Part shown: positions 1-8,237 of the stretch, one piece after another
Numbering within the stretch: the stretch's first letter is position 1
How the letters are laid out: each line of letters starts with the position of its first letter
Origin: Gelidibacter maritimus
Lineage (GTDB): Bacteria; Bacteroidota; Bacteroidia; Flavobacteriales; Flavobacteriaceae
Direction: 5' to 3'
Length of the DNA: 64,000 nt
Assembly (NCBI RefSeq): GCF_014062315.1
Contig: NZ_JACGLT010000002.1
Location: forward strand, 248,001 to 312,000
The notes under the pieces: model-generated
What the model saw: the letters and a program-made list of their open reading frames with translations, nothing else
The model's database searches: none
What the model was told of the DNA's origin: nothing
Made by a program: the position numbers and the translations under genes

Positions 1-403
1 GCGTGTAAAAATTGCTGATAGCTCTGTTGATCATTTCAATGCTGTTGGTGTAAGACGCCCATAATTTATTTTCATTAGACTCCTTAAACTCCAAACCTTC
101 AGTTAAACTAAATTGCAATACAACATCTTCTTTGCCATTATAGATTAAGTCAAAATTGTTAGTTTCCTGAGGCACGCCGTAGACAATTTTATAAATCCCA
201 ATAGCTTCTGTAGTATCCATTTCAATTTTGAATTGGCCTTTTTCATTTACTTTGGCTCTATCAACATACGAAGCACCGCTTGGACTTGATTTATAGAGAA
301 ACGCATAGGTGAAATCTTCAGCTGGCGAAAAAGTGCCCTCAATAGCATGTTGGGCCATTAGAAAAGAGGGTATGAATAAAAAAAGTATAATTAGGTTTCT
401 CAT
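1..403 (-). CDS. Secreted protein, N-terminal part only (DUF4369-like)
   Basis: The first 134 codons of a minus-strand gene whose 3' end lies outside the window. The ATG at 401-403 opens a signal peptide (MRNLIILFLFIPSFLMAQ) with likely cleavage after AQ. The mature start (HAIEGTFSPAEDFTYAFLYK) and the following beta-rich stretch resemble the DUF4369-type N-terminal domain found before thioredoxin/TlpA domains in Bacteroidota. That comparison is from memory, and the region that would carry a CxxC active site is not in the window. It lies 73 bases downstream of mfd on the same strand. An exported protein is well supported; the function is not. Confidence 0.7.
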   Translation of the reverse strand, partial: MRNLIILFLFIPSFLMAQHAIEGTFSPAEDFTYAFLYKSSPSGASYVDRAKVNEKGQFKIEMDTTEAIGIYKIVYGVPQETNNFDLIYNGKEDVVLQFSLTEGLEFKESNENKLWASYTNSIEMINRAISNFYT

Positions 404-476
404 ACGTTAACTATTTTAGTTTTTATAAATCTACTCATTATAGTACTTCTGGATTTAAAATTTAATGTCTCAAAAA

Positions 477-3400
477 TCAAGCCGCTATAGGTTTCAGTAC
501 CGACAAGGCTTGTTCAACTGTTTTAATGTGTTCAAAGGTAAGCAATAAACGCAGCCCTGATCTTGTTGGCTTTTCTTTCATTTTCCCTGCTCCAGGGTGG
601 GTTTGTACATATTGGATGACCTTGTTAAAACCGGCACTTTGGTAAAATGCACTTTGCTGATCGCTAATAAAATAGCCTATCAGCCTCCCTCTTTTCATGA
701 CCACTTTTTCTAAGCCAATTTTTGTTGCCACCCATTTAATCCGGACGCTGTTTAATAAATCAACCACCTGTTTTGGCATTTCACCAAAACGATCAATGAT
801 TTCGATTTCAAACTTTTGTAGTTCCTCTTCCGTTTTGATCTCATTTAATTTGGTGTACAAATTTAAACGCTCTGCAATATTATTCACATAATCATCTGGA
901 AACAATAACTCAAAATCTGTATCGATAGTGATGTCCTTAACATAATCTCTGTCTACCAGCTCATCTTGATATAGATCTTTGAATTCATTTTCCTTTAATT
1001 CTTCAATAGCCTCATTTAATATTTTCTGATAGGTATCAAAGCCAATATCATTGATAAAACCGCTTTGTTCACCACCAAGTAAGTCGCCGGCACCTCTGAT
1101 TTCCAAATCTTTCATGGCAATATTAAAACCACTCCCCAATTCGGTAAATTGTTCCAGAGCAGTTATCCGTTTCCTGGCATCTTCAGTCATAGACGAATAA
1201 TCTGGGGTGATAAAATAACAGAATGCTTTTTTATTGCTCCGTCCTACCCGACCGCGCATTTGGTGCAAATCACTCAAGCCAAAATTATTTGCATTGTTGA
1301 TAAAAATCGTATTGGCATTTGCCACATCCAAACCACTTTCTACGATGGTGGTACTGACCAAGACGTCAAATTCGCCATTCATAAAGTCCAACATCAACTG
1401 CTCTAATTTCTTACCCTCCAATTGTCCGTGTCCAATGCCAATTTTAGCATCGGGTACCAAGCGTTGGATCATCCCGGCAACCTCTTGGATGTTTTCTATC
1501 CGATTATGGATAAAAAAGACTTGTCCGCCACGTTGAATTTCGTATACCACGGCATCACGGATGGTTTCCTCACTAAACCGAATGACATGGCTTTCTATAG
1601 GATAACGGTTGGGTGGCGGGGTGGTAATAACCGATAAATCACGAGCGGCCATCAAGCTAAACTGCAAAGTTCGTGGAATAGGGGTTGCAGTCAAGGTCAA
1701 TACGTCCACATTATCTTTGAGGGTCTTTAATTTCTCTTTTACTGCCACCCCAAATTTCTGCTCCTCATCAACAATCAAAAGTCCTAAATCTTTGAATTTT
1801 ACATTCTTGTTGACCAGTTGATGGGTTCCTATAATAATATCCAAGTTGCCACTTTCAAGGCGTTCCAGCGTTTCTCGTTTTTCTTTTGCCGTTCTAAATC
1901 TGTTCAAATAATCAACGGTTACTGGAAAATCCTTCAGACGCTCTGTAAAAGTTCTGGAGTGTTGATAGGCCAAAACGGTAGTCGGTACCAAAACCGCCAC
2001 TTGCTTGCCATTATCTACCGCTTTGAAGGCTGCTCTTATTGCGACTTCGGTTTTACCGAAGCCTACATCGCCACAAATTAAACGGTCCATTGGTCGTTCG
2101 CTTTCCATATCCGATTTTATATCTTCGGTAGCTGAGCTCTGATCAGGCGTGTCTTCATAAATAAATGAAGCTTCCAGCTCCAATTGCATAGCGCTATCAG
2201 GTTGGTATTGATACCCCTTTTCCAATTTGCGTTTGGCATACAACTGAATCAAATTGAAAGCGATTTCCTTAACTCTTGTTTTGGTCTTTTGCTTTAATTT
2301 TTTCCAAGCATTACTGCCTAGTTTATACACCTTTGGCGGTTTGCCATCTTTCCCGTTAAATTTGGATATTTTATGAAGTGAGTGGATGCTCAAATAAAGC
2401 ACATCACGTTCGCCATAAATCAACTTGATGGCCTCTTGCATTTTACCTTCCACATCAATCTTCTGCAATCCTCCAAACCGTCCAATGCCATGATCAATAT
2501 GGGTGACGTAATCACCAATATCAAGATTGGTCAATTCCTTCAAACTAATTGCCTGCTTTTTTGCGTAGCCATTTTTAAGATGGAATTTATGGTATCGCTC
2601 AAAAATCTGGTGATCGGTATAACAGGTAATTTTATTATCGTGATCAATAAATCCCTGATACAAAGACAGTACAATGGTTTTATAATGCACACCAATTTCT
2701 AATGCCCTATGACGCTCCGAACTAACATCTTCAAAAATGTCGTGAAAGCGCTTGGCTTGTTGTTCGCTGGCACAAGCAATATAATTGGTGTAACCTTTAT
2801 CGTGATTGCTATTTAAGTTTTCAATCAGTAAATCAAATTGCTTATTAAAGGATGGTTGCGGCGTGGTATGAAATTCAACCAAGTCCTTGCTCAAAACGGA
2901 CGAAGAACCAAATTCAACCAAAGTAAAATCCAGCAATTGTTTTTTTAGAAATTCTGAACTGCAGAATAACGTGTCGGGAGAGGCACGTTTGATTTCCTGA
3001 GACAGGGCATTAAAAGCAACTTCCGCTTTCTGATAAAAATCGTCTATTCTTGAAAAGAATAAATCCAAATTTTTTGTAAAAACAACCGTTTTTGAAGCTA
3101 TATATTTCAAGAAACTCTCTCGAGTTTCATTTGAAAATTTATTTTCAACGTTGGGGATAACGTTAATTTTTTTGATTTTATCAGTCGATAATTGTGTTTC
3201 AACATCAAAGGTTCTGATGCTATCCACCTCATCTCCAAAGAACTCAATCCGGTAGGGTTCGTCGTTGGAGAATGAAAATACGTCAACAATTCCACCACGC
3301 ACCGAAAACTCACCTGGTTCCGTTACAAAATCCACCCGTTTAAATTGATATTCAAAAAGCACCTCGTTTACAAAATCAATGGAAAGATTATCATTGACAG

Positions 3401-3836
3401 AAATCTTTAAAGTATTACTTTCCAATTCCTTTCGTGTAACAACTTTCTCAAAAAGTGCATCAGGATAGGTGACAATAATCGCTGGTTTCTTACGAGAATT
3501 GATTCGGTTCAATACCTCTGCACGCAAAAGCACGTTGGCATTATCTGTTTCTTCAATTTCATAAGGTCTCCTGTAACTCCCAGGATAAAAAAGCACGTCC
3601 TTGTCATTGATCAATAACTCGAGATCATTAAGATAAAAAGCAGCCTCTTCCTTGTCATTAAAAACCAGTAAAAAAGGCAATTCAGATGTTTTGAAAGTTT
3701 CTGATATGACAAAGCTCAACGAAGACCCTATCAGTCCTTTTAAATGTGTTTTACTTTCGTTTATGGCAATAGCAGCTTGCAGATTCTGCGTTTGCAAAGT
3801 CTGTGCATAAGCTTGCGAGAGATGTGATTTACTCAA
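477..3836 (-). CDS. mfd: Transcription-repair coupling factor Mfd
   Basis: A 1119-residue Mfd, normal length. It removes RNA polymerase stalled at DNA lesions and recruits UvrA. Domain order seen: a UvrB-like N-terminal module, a CarD-type RNA polymerase interaction domain from about residue 439 (GDYVTHIDHGIGRFGG), then a RecG-like superfamily 2 translocase with motif I GDVGFGKTEVA near residue 588 and the Walker B variant DEEQ near 689. Helicase motif VI is QMRGRVGRS, and a TRCF C-terminal domain ends the protein. The start is 16 bases below a TATATTTG -7 box (3853-3860). The cytoplasmic product has no obvious functional partner among its neighbours. Confidence 0.97.
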   Translation of the reverse strand: MSKSHLSQAYAQTLQTQNLQAAIAINESKTHLKGLIGSSLSFVISETFKTSELPFLLVFNDKEEAAFYLNDLELLINDKDVLFYPGSYRRPYEIEETDNANVLLRAEVLNRINSRKKPAIIVTYPDALFEKVVTRKELESNTLKISVNDNLSIDFVNEVLFEYQFKRVDFVTEPGEFSVRGGIVDVFSFSNDEPYRIEFFGDEVDSIRTFDVETQLSTDKIKKINVIPNVENKFSNETRESFLKYIASKTVVFTKNLDLFFSRIDDFYQKAEVAFNALSQEIKRASPDTLFCSSEFLKKQLLDFTLVEFGSSSVLSKDLVEFHTTPQPSFNKQFDLLIENLNSNHDKGYTNYIACASEQQAKRFHDIFEDVSSERHRALEIGVHYKTIVLSLYQGFIDHDNKITCYTDHQIFERYHKFHLKNGYAKKQAISLKELTNLDIGDYVTHIDHGIGRFGGLQKIDVEGKMQEAIKLIYGERDVLYLSIHSLHKISKFNGKDGKPPKVYKLGSNAWKKLKQKTKTRVKEIAFNLIQLYAKRKLEKGYQYQPDSAMQLELEASFIYEDTPDQSSATEDIKSDMESERPMDRLICGDVGFGKTEVAIRAAFKAVDNGKQVAVLVPTTVLAYQHSRTFTERLKDFPVTVDYLNRFRTAKEKRETLERLESGNLDIIIGTHQLVNKNVKFKDLGLLIVDEEQKFGVAVKEKLKTLKDNVDVLTLTATPIPRTLQFSLMAARDLSVITTPPPNRYPIESHVIRFSEETIRDAVVYEIQRGGQVFFIHNRIENIQEVAGMIQRLVPDAKIGIGHGQLEGKKLEQLMLDFMNGEFDVLVSTTIVESGLDVANANTIFINNANNFGLSDLHQMRGRVGRSNKKAFCYFITPDYSSMTEDARKRITALEQFTELGSGFNIAMKDLEIRGAGDLLGGEQSGFINDIGFDTYQKILNEAIEELKENEFKDLYQDELVDRDYVKDITIDTDFELLFPDDYVNNIAERLNLYTKLNEIKTEEELQKFEIEIIDRFGEMPKQVVDLLNSVRIKWVATKIGLEKVVMKRGRLIGYFISDQQSAFYQSAGFNKVIQYVQTHPGAGKMKEKPTRSGLRLLLTFEHIKTVEQALSVLKPIAA

Positions 3837-3852
3837 GGCAATTTATTTTAGA

Positions 3853-3860
3853 CAAATATA
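3853..3860 (-). promoter_or_regulatory. Bacteroidota -7 box upstream of mfd
   Basis: The minus strand reads TATATTTG, a full match to the Bacteroidota sigma-A -7 consensus TAnnTTTG, ending 16 bases before the mfd ATG. No good -33 TTTG is visible at the usual 19-base spacing, so this rests on the -7 box and position alone. Confidence 0.45.
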
Positions 3861-4009
3861 AAGGTTAGTATTAATATGCACCATATTACAGTTGTGAATT
3901 TAATCTTAAAAGAAACCAGTTAACCGGATGTTTTTCTTCAGGACAAAAAAAGAGATTGAAAGTCTTTTTTTCATTATAATTTTTTTAGGCCATTAATAAA
4001 AAAAATATG

Positions 4010-4017
4010 TAGTTTTG
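4010..4017 (+). promoter_or_regulatory. -7 box upstream of the TerB-like gene
   Basis: TAGTTTTG matches TAnnTTTG and ends 36 bases before the ATG at 4054. The upstream region is A/T-rich and a -33 element is not clear. Confidence 0.4.
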
Positions 4018-4053
4018 AATGCTACAAAACGTGGCAATTAAAACGAAACAAGT

Positions 4054-4485
4054 ATGTCAATTTCAGATTTATTCGATAGTGGATTTAAAAAGCGTAATGA
4101 AGATCATTTTGCTTCAATTGTTAGACTGGCCATGGATGATGGTGTTATAACCGACGATGAAAGAGCGTTTTTAGATCGCTTAGCACATAGTTTGAACATT
4201 AGTGAGGGCGATTATAAAAACATTCTAAAAGATTACCAATCACATCCCATAAATCCACCAACTTCTTATGATCGACGCTTAGAGCGTTTATTTGATTTGG
4301 CTCGTATGGTGCATGTAGATCATATTCAAGGTGACGGAGAAGAGGTATTGTTGAAGAAAATTGCTATTGGTTTAGGCTTTAGAGCAGATAATGTCAAATA
4401 CATTGTGGACAAAGCCCTGACATTGGTAGCTAATGGAGTTGATATTGATACCTTCATTGACGAAATGAAGAACATGAATAGATAA
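4054..4485 (+). CDS. TerB family protein
   Basis: A 143-residue, soluble, all-helical protein resembling the TerB tellurite-resistance family. An acidic motif in the first third (DDGVITDDERAFLDRLA) and a second (HVDHIQGDGEEVLLKKIA) fit the paired metal-binding acidic helices of TerB/DjlA-type domains. In flavobacteria such stand-alone TerB proteins are common outside ter operons; no other ter gene is nearby, so tellurite resistance should not be assumed. It is monocistronic, facing away from mfd, and followed by a strong hairpin at 4607-4634. Family assignment is good; the physiological role is unknown. Confidence 0.8.
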   Translation: MSISDLFDSGFKKRNEDHFASIVRLAMDDGVITDDERAFLDRLAHSLNISEGDYKNILKDYQSHPINPPTSYDRRLERLFDLARMVHVDHIQGDGEEVLLKKIAIGLGFRADNVKYIVDKALTLVANGVDIDTFIDEMKNMNR

Positions 4486-4606
4486 ACCCAGAGCAAAGAC
4501 CGCTTTACTTAGGCTCCCCTCAACACATAGGTGCTCTTAGTTTAAGGTCGATTAGCGTCTTAAAAATTACAAATACATTCTATTGAAATAGATTTTTTCA
4601 AAAAAA

Positions 4607-4634
4607 AACCAGAGTTCTTAGCTCTGGTTTTTTT
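4607..4634. terminator. Bidirectional intrinsic terminator
   Basis: Inverted repeat AACCAGAG / CTCTGGTT with a 7-base loop, an A-run on the left and a T-run on the right. It can therefore serve the TerB-like gene (+) and the membrane protein gene (-), which converge here. Confidence 0.8.
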
Positions 4635-4659
4635 ATGAATTGGAATTTAAAATGATTTG

Positions 4660-5091
4660 TTAGAACCAAGTATTCCACGGAATTTTTGCCAAGACACAAA
4701 TAAGTGCCAAGGTGTAAAAAATGGCCAAGGTTTTAAATTTTGGTACCGAAGTTAATTTCTTTTTGTGCTTAGAATAACCGATTGTAATTAAAACAACCGC
4801 AATAAGCATCATCAGAGGATGTTCGACAACATTAGATCTTATAACGCTATTTCCCATAATTTCTTTCATGCCCATACCGGAAATCACGTCCAGATAAGCA
4901 AAGAGTAAGACGATGCCAATAAGCAACTGAATATGAGTTACGATAAGGGTAAATAACGAAATTCTAAAATCCAAAGGATGGAATTCCTTTTTCCCAAAAT
5001 ATTTAAACAAAGCGTTTAAAGTAGCAATTACAAGCAATAAAAGGGCTAAATAGGCCCAATAAGAATGTAACATTTTCACTGTTTCGTACAT
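4660..5091 (-). CDS. Four-helix integral membrane protein, possible b-type cytochrome
   Basis: 143 residues with four hydrophobic segments (about 10-28, 45-68, 92-106, 121-138). Histidines lie at helix edges (His9 in MLHSYWAY, His53 in VTHIQLL, His91 in VEHPLMM), which could suit haem ligation as in small cytochrome b-like proteins. I recall close flavobacterial relatives carrying conflicting names, including cytochrome b and a ribosomal-protein label that its membrane nature rules out. It lies between a shared terminator and pbpC on the same strand. The membrane topology is visible; the haem idea is inference. Confidence 0.7.
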   Translation of the reverse strand: MYETVKMLHSYWAYLALLLLVIATLNALFKYFGKKEFHPLDFRISLFTLIVTHIQLLIGIVLLFAYLDVISGMGMKEIMGNSVIRSNVVEHPLMMLIAVVLITIGYSKHKKKLTSVPKFKTLAIFYTLALICVLAKIPWNTWF

Positions 5092-5151
5092 GGTTTTTTG
5101 TTTGAAAGGTTAAAAACAAAAATAGTCATTTTATCTTTTGATTTAGTTGCA

Positions 5152-7503
5152 TTATTCTGAAATTATAATCCAACGCTTACTTTCATTGCCAAATGCATCA
5201 ACCACAGTAATCAAATGTTCGCCCTGTTTTGGCTGCACGGCGAATTCATGGATGTCTGTGGTGCTCCCTAAATAACGTTCGTTCAAATACCAAAACACCA
5301 AAGTTTCCGGTTTGGAGTGGGCCACTTTCAAGATCAGATCATTGGTTTGTCCGTCAAAATCTTTCGGTAAAAAAATGATGTTATTTTCCTTCGGATATAT
5401 GAATTCCATAACAATGGCGCTCTCCCCCAGACAATCCTCTCTAAATGGTGGTAACGGTTTATAGAACGGATTTTGGGCTTTGTAATAATATTCCATTAAT
5501 GGTGGCAGAACAAACCACGATTTGTGAATCATATTGTCTATATTTTCACAAGATGAATTGACTTGGTATTGCTCATTTTTGTCCAAGTGTACCAAGATAT
5601 GATAAGGACAGGGCGCCGTTTTTAATCCAGATATCTGAATGTATTTTTGTTCTTTGCTTTCACAGTTTGGCGATGCGCGATGGCCTGATTGTGAGCAAAT
5701 CTCGACTTCCCGCATTTCATCGAAAGGTTTGGAAAACCAATCACTTTTGGGCAAAACGTCAAACACATCAAACAAAATTGGTGCGGCGGTTTGCACACCC
5801 ACCAAACCTGGTCTGCCTTCGCCATCCGCATTTCCAACCCAAACGCCCACCACATAATCTTTGGTGGTACCGATGGCCCAAGCATCCCTGAATCCAAAGC
5901 TTGTACCTGTTTTCCAGGCAATCTGCTTGGAACTGTCGTAAAACTCCCAGTTTTCATTGCCTTCTGGCCGATTGACTTCTTTTAAACTTTCAAAGGTCAA
6001 ATAAATGGATGCCGCATCAAATAAGGTTTTATCTGATGTCCTTTTGCCGAAGTCTATTATTTCTTCTTTTAGAAATGTTGGCTCACAGAATTCATTGCTG
6101 AAATACTCGCTGGAGGTCTCATTAAAATGATTAAGTGTCGACGATAAGGATGCATAGCTTTTGCATAAATCCCACAGATTACTTTCGGCCCCACCAAGAA
6201 TGAGCGACAGACCATAATGATTGGCATTGTATTGTAAATCTTTTAATTGCAAAGCCTTTAAATAATGATGAAACCGATCCAATCCAAATTCCTGTAGCAT
6301 CCTTACAGATGGTATATTCAACGACCGTGACAAGGCGCGGCTTGCAGGAACTGCACCATCATATTGTTTGTCATAATTCTCAGGATTGTAACTTCCGTAT
6401 TGCGTGGGTACATCAGCCACCAAAGTATTCGGCAAAAAATCTCCGGCATCCAGCATAGCGGCGTACAAAAATGGTTTTAAAATGCTGCCGGTACTTCGTG
6501 GTTTGTCAATGACATCTACGTCTTTTTCGTGTTCCTTATCGGTGGGCGTATTGCCTACGTAAGCTAAAACATGCCGAGTTTTGACATCTAAAACTAAAAC
6601 AGCAGCATTGTAAATTTCGTTCTGCCTTAAATTGTTATAATGATTTGAGACGATTCTATTAACCTGCTCCTGAATCGGTTTTTTAACAGTGGTCTGTACA
6701 TATTGTCCAAAATGCGTTTGGGTCACTTTTTGAAGTAAATGCGGTGCAATTTGTGGTAGTGGATACGGTTTTTGCGGTAATCCTTCAGCTATAGATAATT
6801 GATAGGTCAAGGTGTCGATAATTCCATGAGCCATCAATTTCCCTAATAACCGATTGCGTTTTTTGAACAGTTGTTCTTGGTTTTTACCGGGATAGATTAA
6901 ACTTGGTGCATTTGGCAAAACGGCTAAAGTGGCGCTTTCTGCCCAAGACAATTGTGAGGCATCTCTATTAAAATACCGCCATGAGGCTGCATCCAGTCCT
7001 ACAACATTTCCTCCAAAAGGTGCGTTACTGCTGTAATAGGAGAGAATTTTTTCTTTGGAAGTTCTCAATTCCAATCGGGTGGCGAATATAATTTCCTTTA
7101 TTTTTTCAAAATAGGTTCTGGGCTGTCCTTTTCGGGATAGGCGGATGACTTGTTGCGTGATGGTGCTGCCGCCTCTTTTCACGCCACCCGAACTTAAGTT
7201 TTCTTTTAAGGCTTTAAAAATTGACACGGGATTGAATCCTGGATGCCGATAAAAATAGGCATCTTCAAACTGAAGAATACAGATTTTGAATTTTTCTGGA
7301 ACGGTGTCATTTTGAGGAAATCGCCATTGTCCATCTTCGGCAATCATAGCTCCTAAAAGCTCGTTGTTAGAACTGGTAATGACGGTGGCGGTAGGATCTT
7401 TGAACAATTGGCGCGGCAAACAAAAATAATAGACCACCAAGACTATAAAAATAATGGCAGCCTTGAACTTGTGGCGTTTTATGTAGGTTAACAGTTTGTT
7501 CAT
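5152..7503 (-). CDS. pbpC: Penicillin-binding protein 1C (bifunctional)
   Basis: 783 residues. One membrane anchor (about 14-32) is followed by a GT51 glycosyltransferase domain with the catalytic-glutamate motif EDAYFYRHPG near residue 78 and the GGSTITQQ motif. The transpeptidase domain has SxxK (SILK) near residue 335, SLN as the SxN motif, and KTGTS near 529. A C-terminal BiPBP_C-like beta domain completes the PBP1C architecture. It polymerises and may cross-link periplasmic peptidoglycan. The next large gene upstream on the same strand is an alpha-2-macroglobulin; the pbpC/A2M pairing is conserved in many Gram-negatives, and both are thought to act together after envelope damage. Confidence 0.95.
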   Translation of the reverse strand: MNKLLTYIKRHKFKAAIIFIVLVVYYFCLPRQLFKDPTATVITSSNNELLGAMIAEDGQWRFPQNDTVPEKFKICILQFEDAYFYRHPGFNPVSIFKALKENLSSGGVKRGGSTITQQVIRLSRKGQPRTYFEKIKEIIFATRLELRTSKEKILSYYSSNAPFGGNVVGLDAASWRYFNRDASQLSWAESATLAVLPNAPSLIYPGKNQEQLFKKRNRLLGKLMAHGIIDTLTYQLSIAEGLPQKPYPLPQIAPHLLQKVTQTHFGQYVQTTVKKPIQEQVNRIVSNHYNNLRQNEIYNAAVLVLDVKTRHVLAYVGNTPTDKEHEKDVDVIDKPRSTGSILKPFLYAAMLDAGDFLPNTLVADVPTQYGSYNPENYDKQYDGAVPASRALSRSLNIPSVRMLQEFGLDRFHHYLKALQLKDLQYNANHYGLSLILGGAESNLWDLCKSYASLSSTLNHFNETSSEYFSNEFCEPTFLKEEIIDFGKRTSDKTLFDAASIYLTFESLKEVNRPEGNENWEFYDSSKQIAWKTGTSFGFRDAWAIGTTKDYVVGVWVGNADGEGRPGLVGVQTAAPILFDVFDVLPKSDWFSKPFDEMREVEICSQSGHRASPNCESKEQKYIQISGLKTAPCPYHILVHLDKNEQYQVNSSCENIDNMIHKSWFVLPPLMEYYYKAQNPFYKPLPPFREDCLGESAIVMEFIYPKENNIIFLPKDFDGQTNDLILKVAHSKPETLVFWYLNERYLGSTTDIHEFAVQPKQGEHLITVVDAFGNESKRWIIISE

Positions 7504-7848
7504 GGCTTAAGACCTCACAGGTTTTATCCCGATAGCAATCGGGGCTGCGAGGTCTAAGTGTAATTTTTATTTTTTATTAGGATTTAACCCTTCCGTATTT
7601 AAGCGCTCTCCGGAGCTTAAAGCCATCCCGAAAAAAATCGGGACAAGCCCTTCCCAAAAATGGGAAGGAAGTTTTTGCTTCGGCATTATTTAAAAACGTA
7701 TGCGCAATTTTAAATCGAATGATAAACTCAAATTCCCCTCCTTTTAAAGAAAGAGTGGCTTCAACACGAGAAAACGGGATGAAGGCCTAACTGCCGGCAG
7801 GCAGGCGAGGTGATTGTTAAAATGCACAAATTACCCTTTAGCAAAAAC
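7504..7848. repeat. Intergenic region with stacked palindromes
   Basis: 345 bases without a gene. Three hairpins are seen. A nested one at 7510-7555 has outer arms AGACCTC/GAGGTCT and inner CCCGAT-AGCA-ATCGGG. TCCCGA/TCGGGA arms lie at 7627-7643. CCTTCCCA-AAAA-TGGGAAGG lies at 7649-7668. A GC-rich CTGCCGGCAGGCAGG block follows at 7791-7805. Sequences of this kind are dispersed repeats in flavobacterial genomes. The 16-mer CCCGATAGCAATCGGG recurs exactly at 27759-27774. The hairpins probably also act as terminators or mRNA 3' ends for the 79-residue ORF. Confidence 0.6.
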
Positions 7849-8088
7849 TTATCTCCAATAATTATTCGCGGCCGCAATAGTTGCAAATTCTGTGGCAACT
7901 GTTTGACCTACTGCAATCAGCATTGCCGCATCTTCAGCATATACGGGACGAAGCCTTTCTCTTACCGCAGCATCAGGCTGGGTGACTTTTATGATAAGTC
8001 TTGCCATTTTTACGGCTAATTGTCTGCCTTCTTCTGGCGTTTTTGTGATTAAAGAATTGTTAGGTACTAACTGAACTTGTTCTGACAT
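7849..8088 (-). CDS. Small protein of unknown function
   Basis: 79 residues, no signal peptide or membrane segment, predicted helical, with alanine-rich stretches (EDAAMLIAVGQTVATEFATIAAANNYW). I do not recognise the family. It lies between the A2M gene and pbpC on the same strand. Having no stop over 79 codons in an AT-rich genome, the start MSEQVQLVPNNSL and a clean flanking promoter-like AT-rich stretch support a real gene. Whether it works with its neighbours is unknown. It could instead be an insertion of an unrelated small gene, given the dispersed repeats next to it. Confidence 0.55.
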   Translation of the reverse strand: MSEQVQLVPNNSLITKTPEEGRQLAVKMARLIIKVTQPDAAVRERLRPVYAEDAAMLIAVGQTVATEFATIAAANNYWR

Positions 8089-8216
8089 GTCTATTACTTT
8101 TTAATGGTTACTATTTGTTTATTGTTGTTTGTATGTATAACTAAACTATTATTAGTTAGAAATTAAAATTGATAAACTTCTCCTTTTAAATTCTCACAGG
8201 TTTTAAAAGCTCTAAG

Positions 8217-8236
8217 ATCCCTGCTTTCGCAGGAAT
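8217..8236. repeat. Short hairpin directly after the A2M gene
   Basis: CCTGC-TTTC-GCAGG hairpin two bases beyond the A2M stop codon. A near copy (CCTG-CTTT-CAGG, followed by AATTTA) lies at the same place after sufE, at 30374-30392. It is likely a dispersed repeat reused as an mRNA 3'-end structure. Confidence 0.5.
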
Positions 8237-8237
8237 T

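Noticed and set aside
697-2702. Several plus-strand ORFs of 60-106 codons inside mfd
   Set aside because: They lie antisense to a full-length conserved gene, have no family resemblance and are explained by its codon pattern.
4486-4606. Possible structured RNA after the TerB-like gene (AGAGCA ... TGCTCT pairing)
   Set aside because: Only a six-base long-range stem; no known RNA family or promoter is visible.
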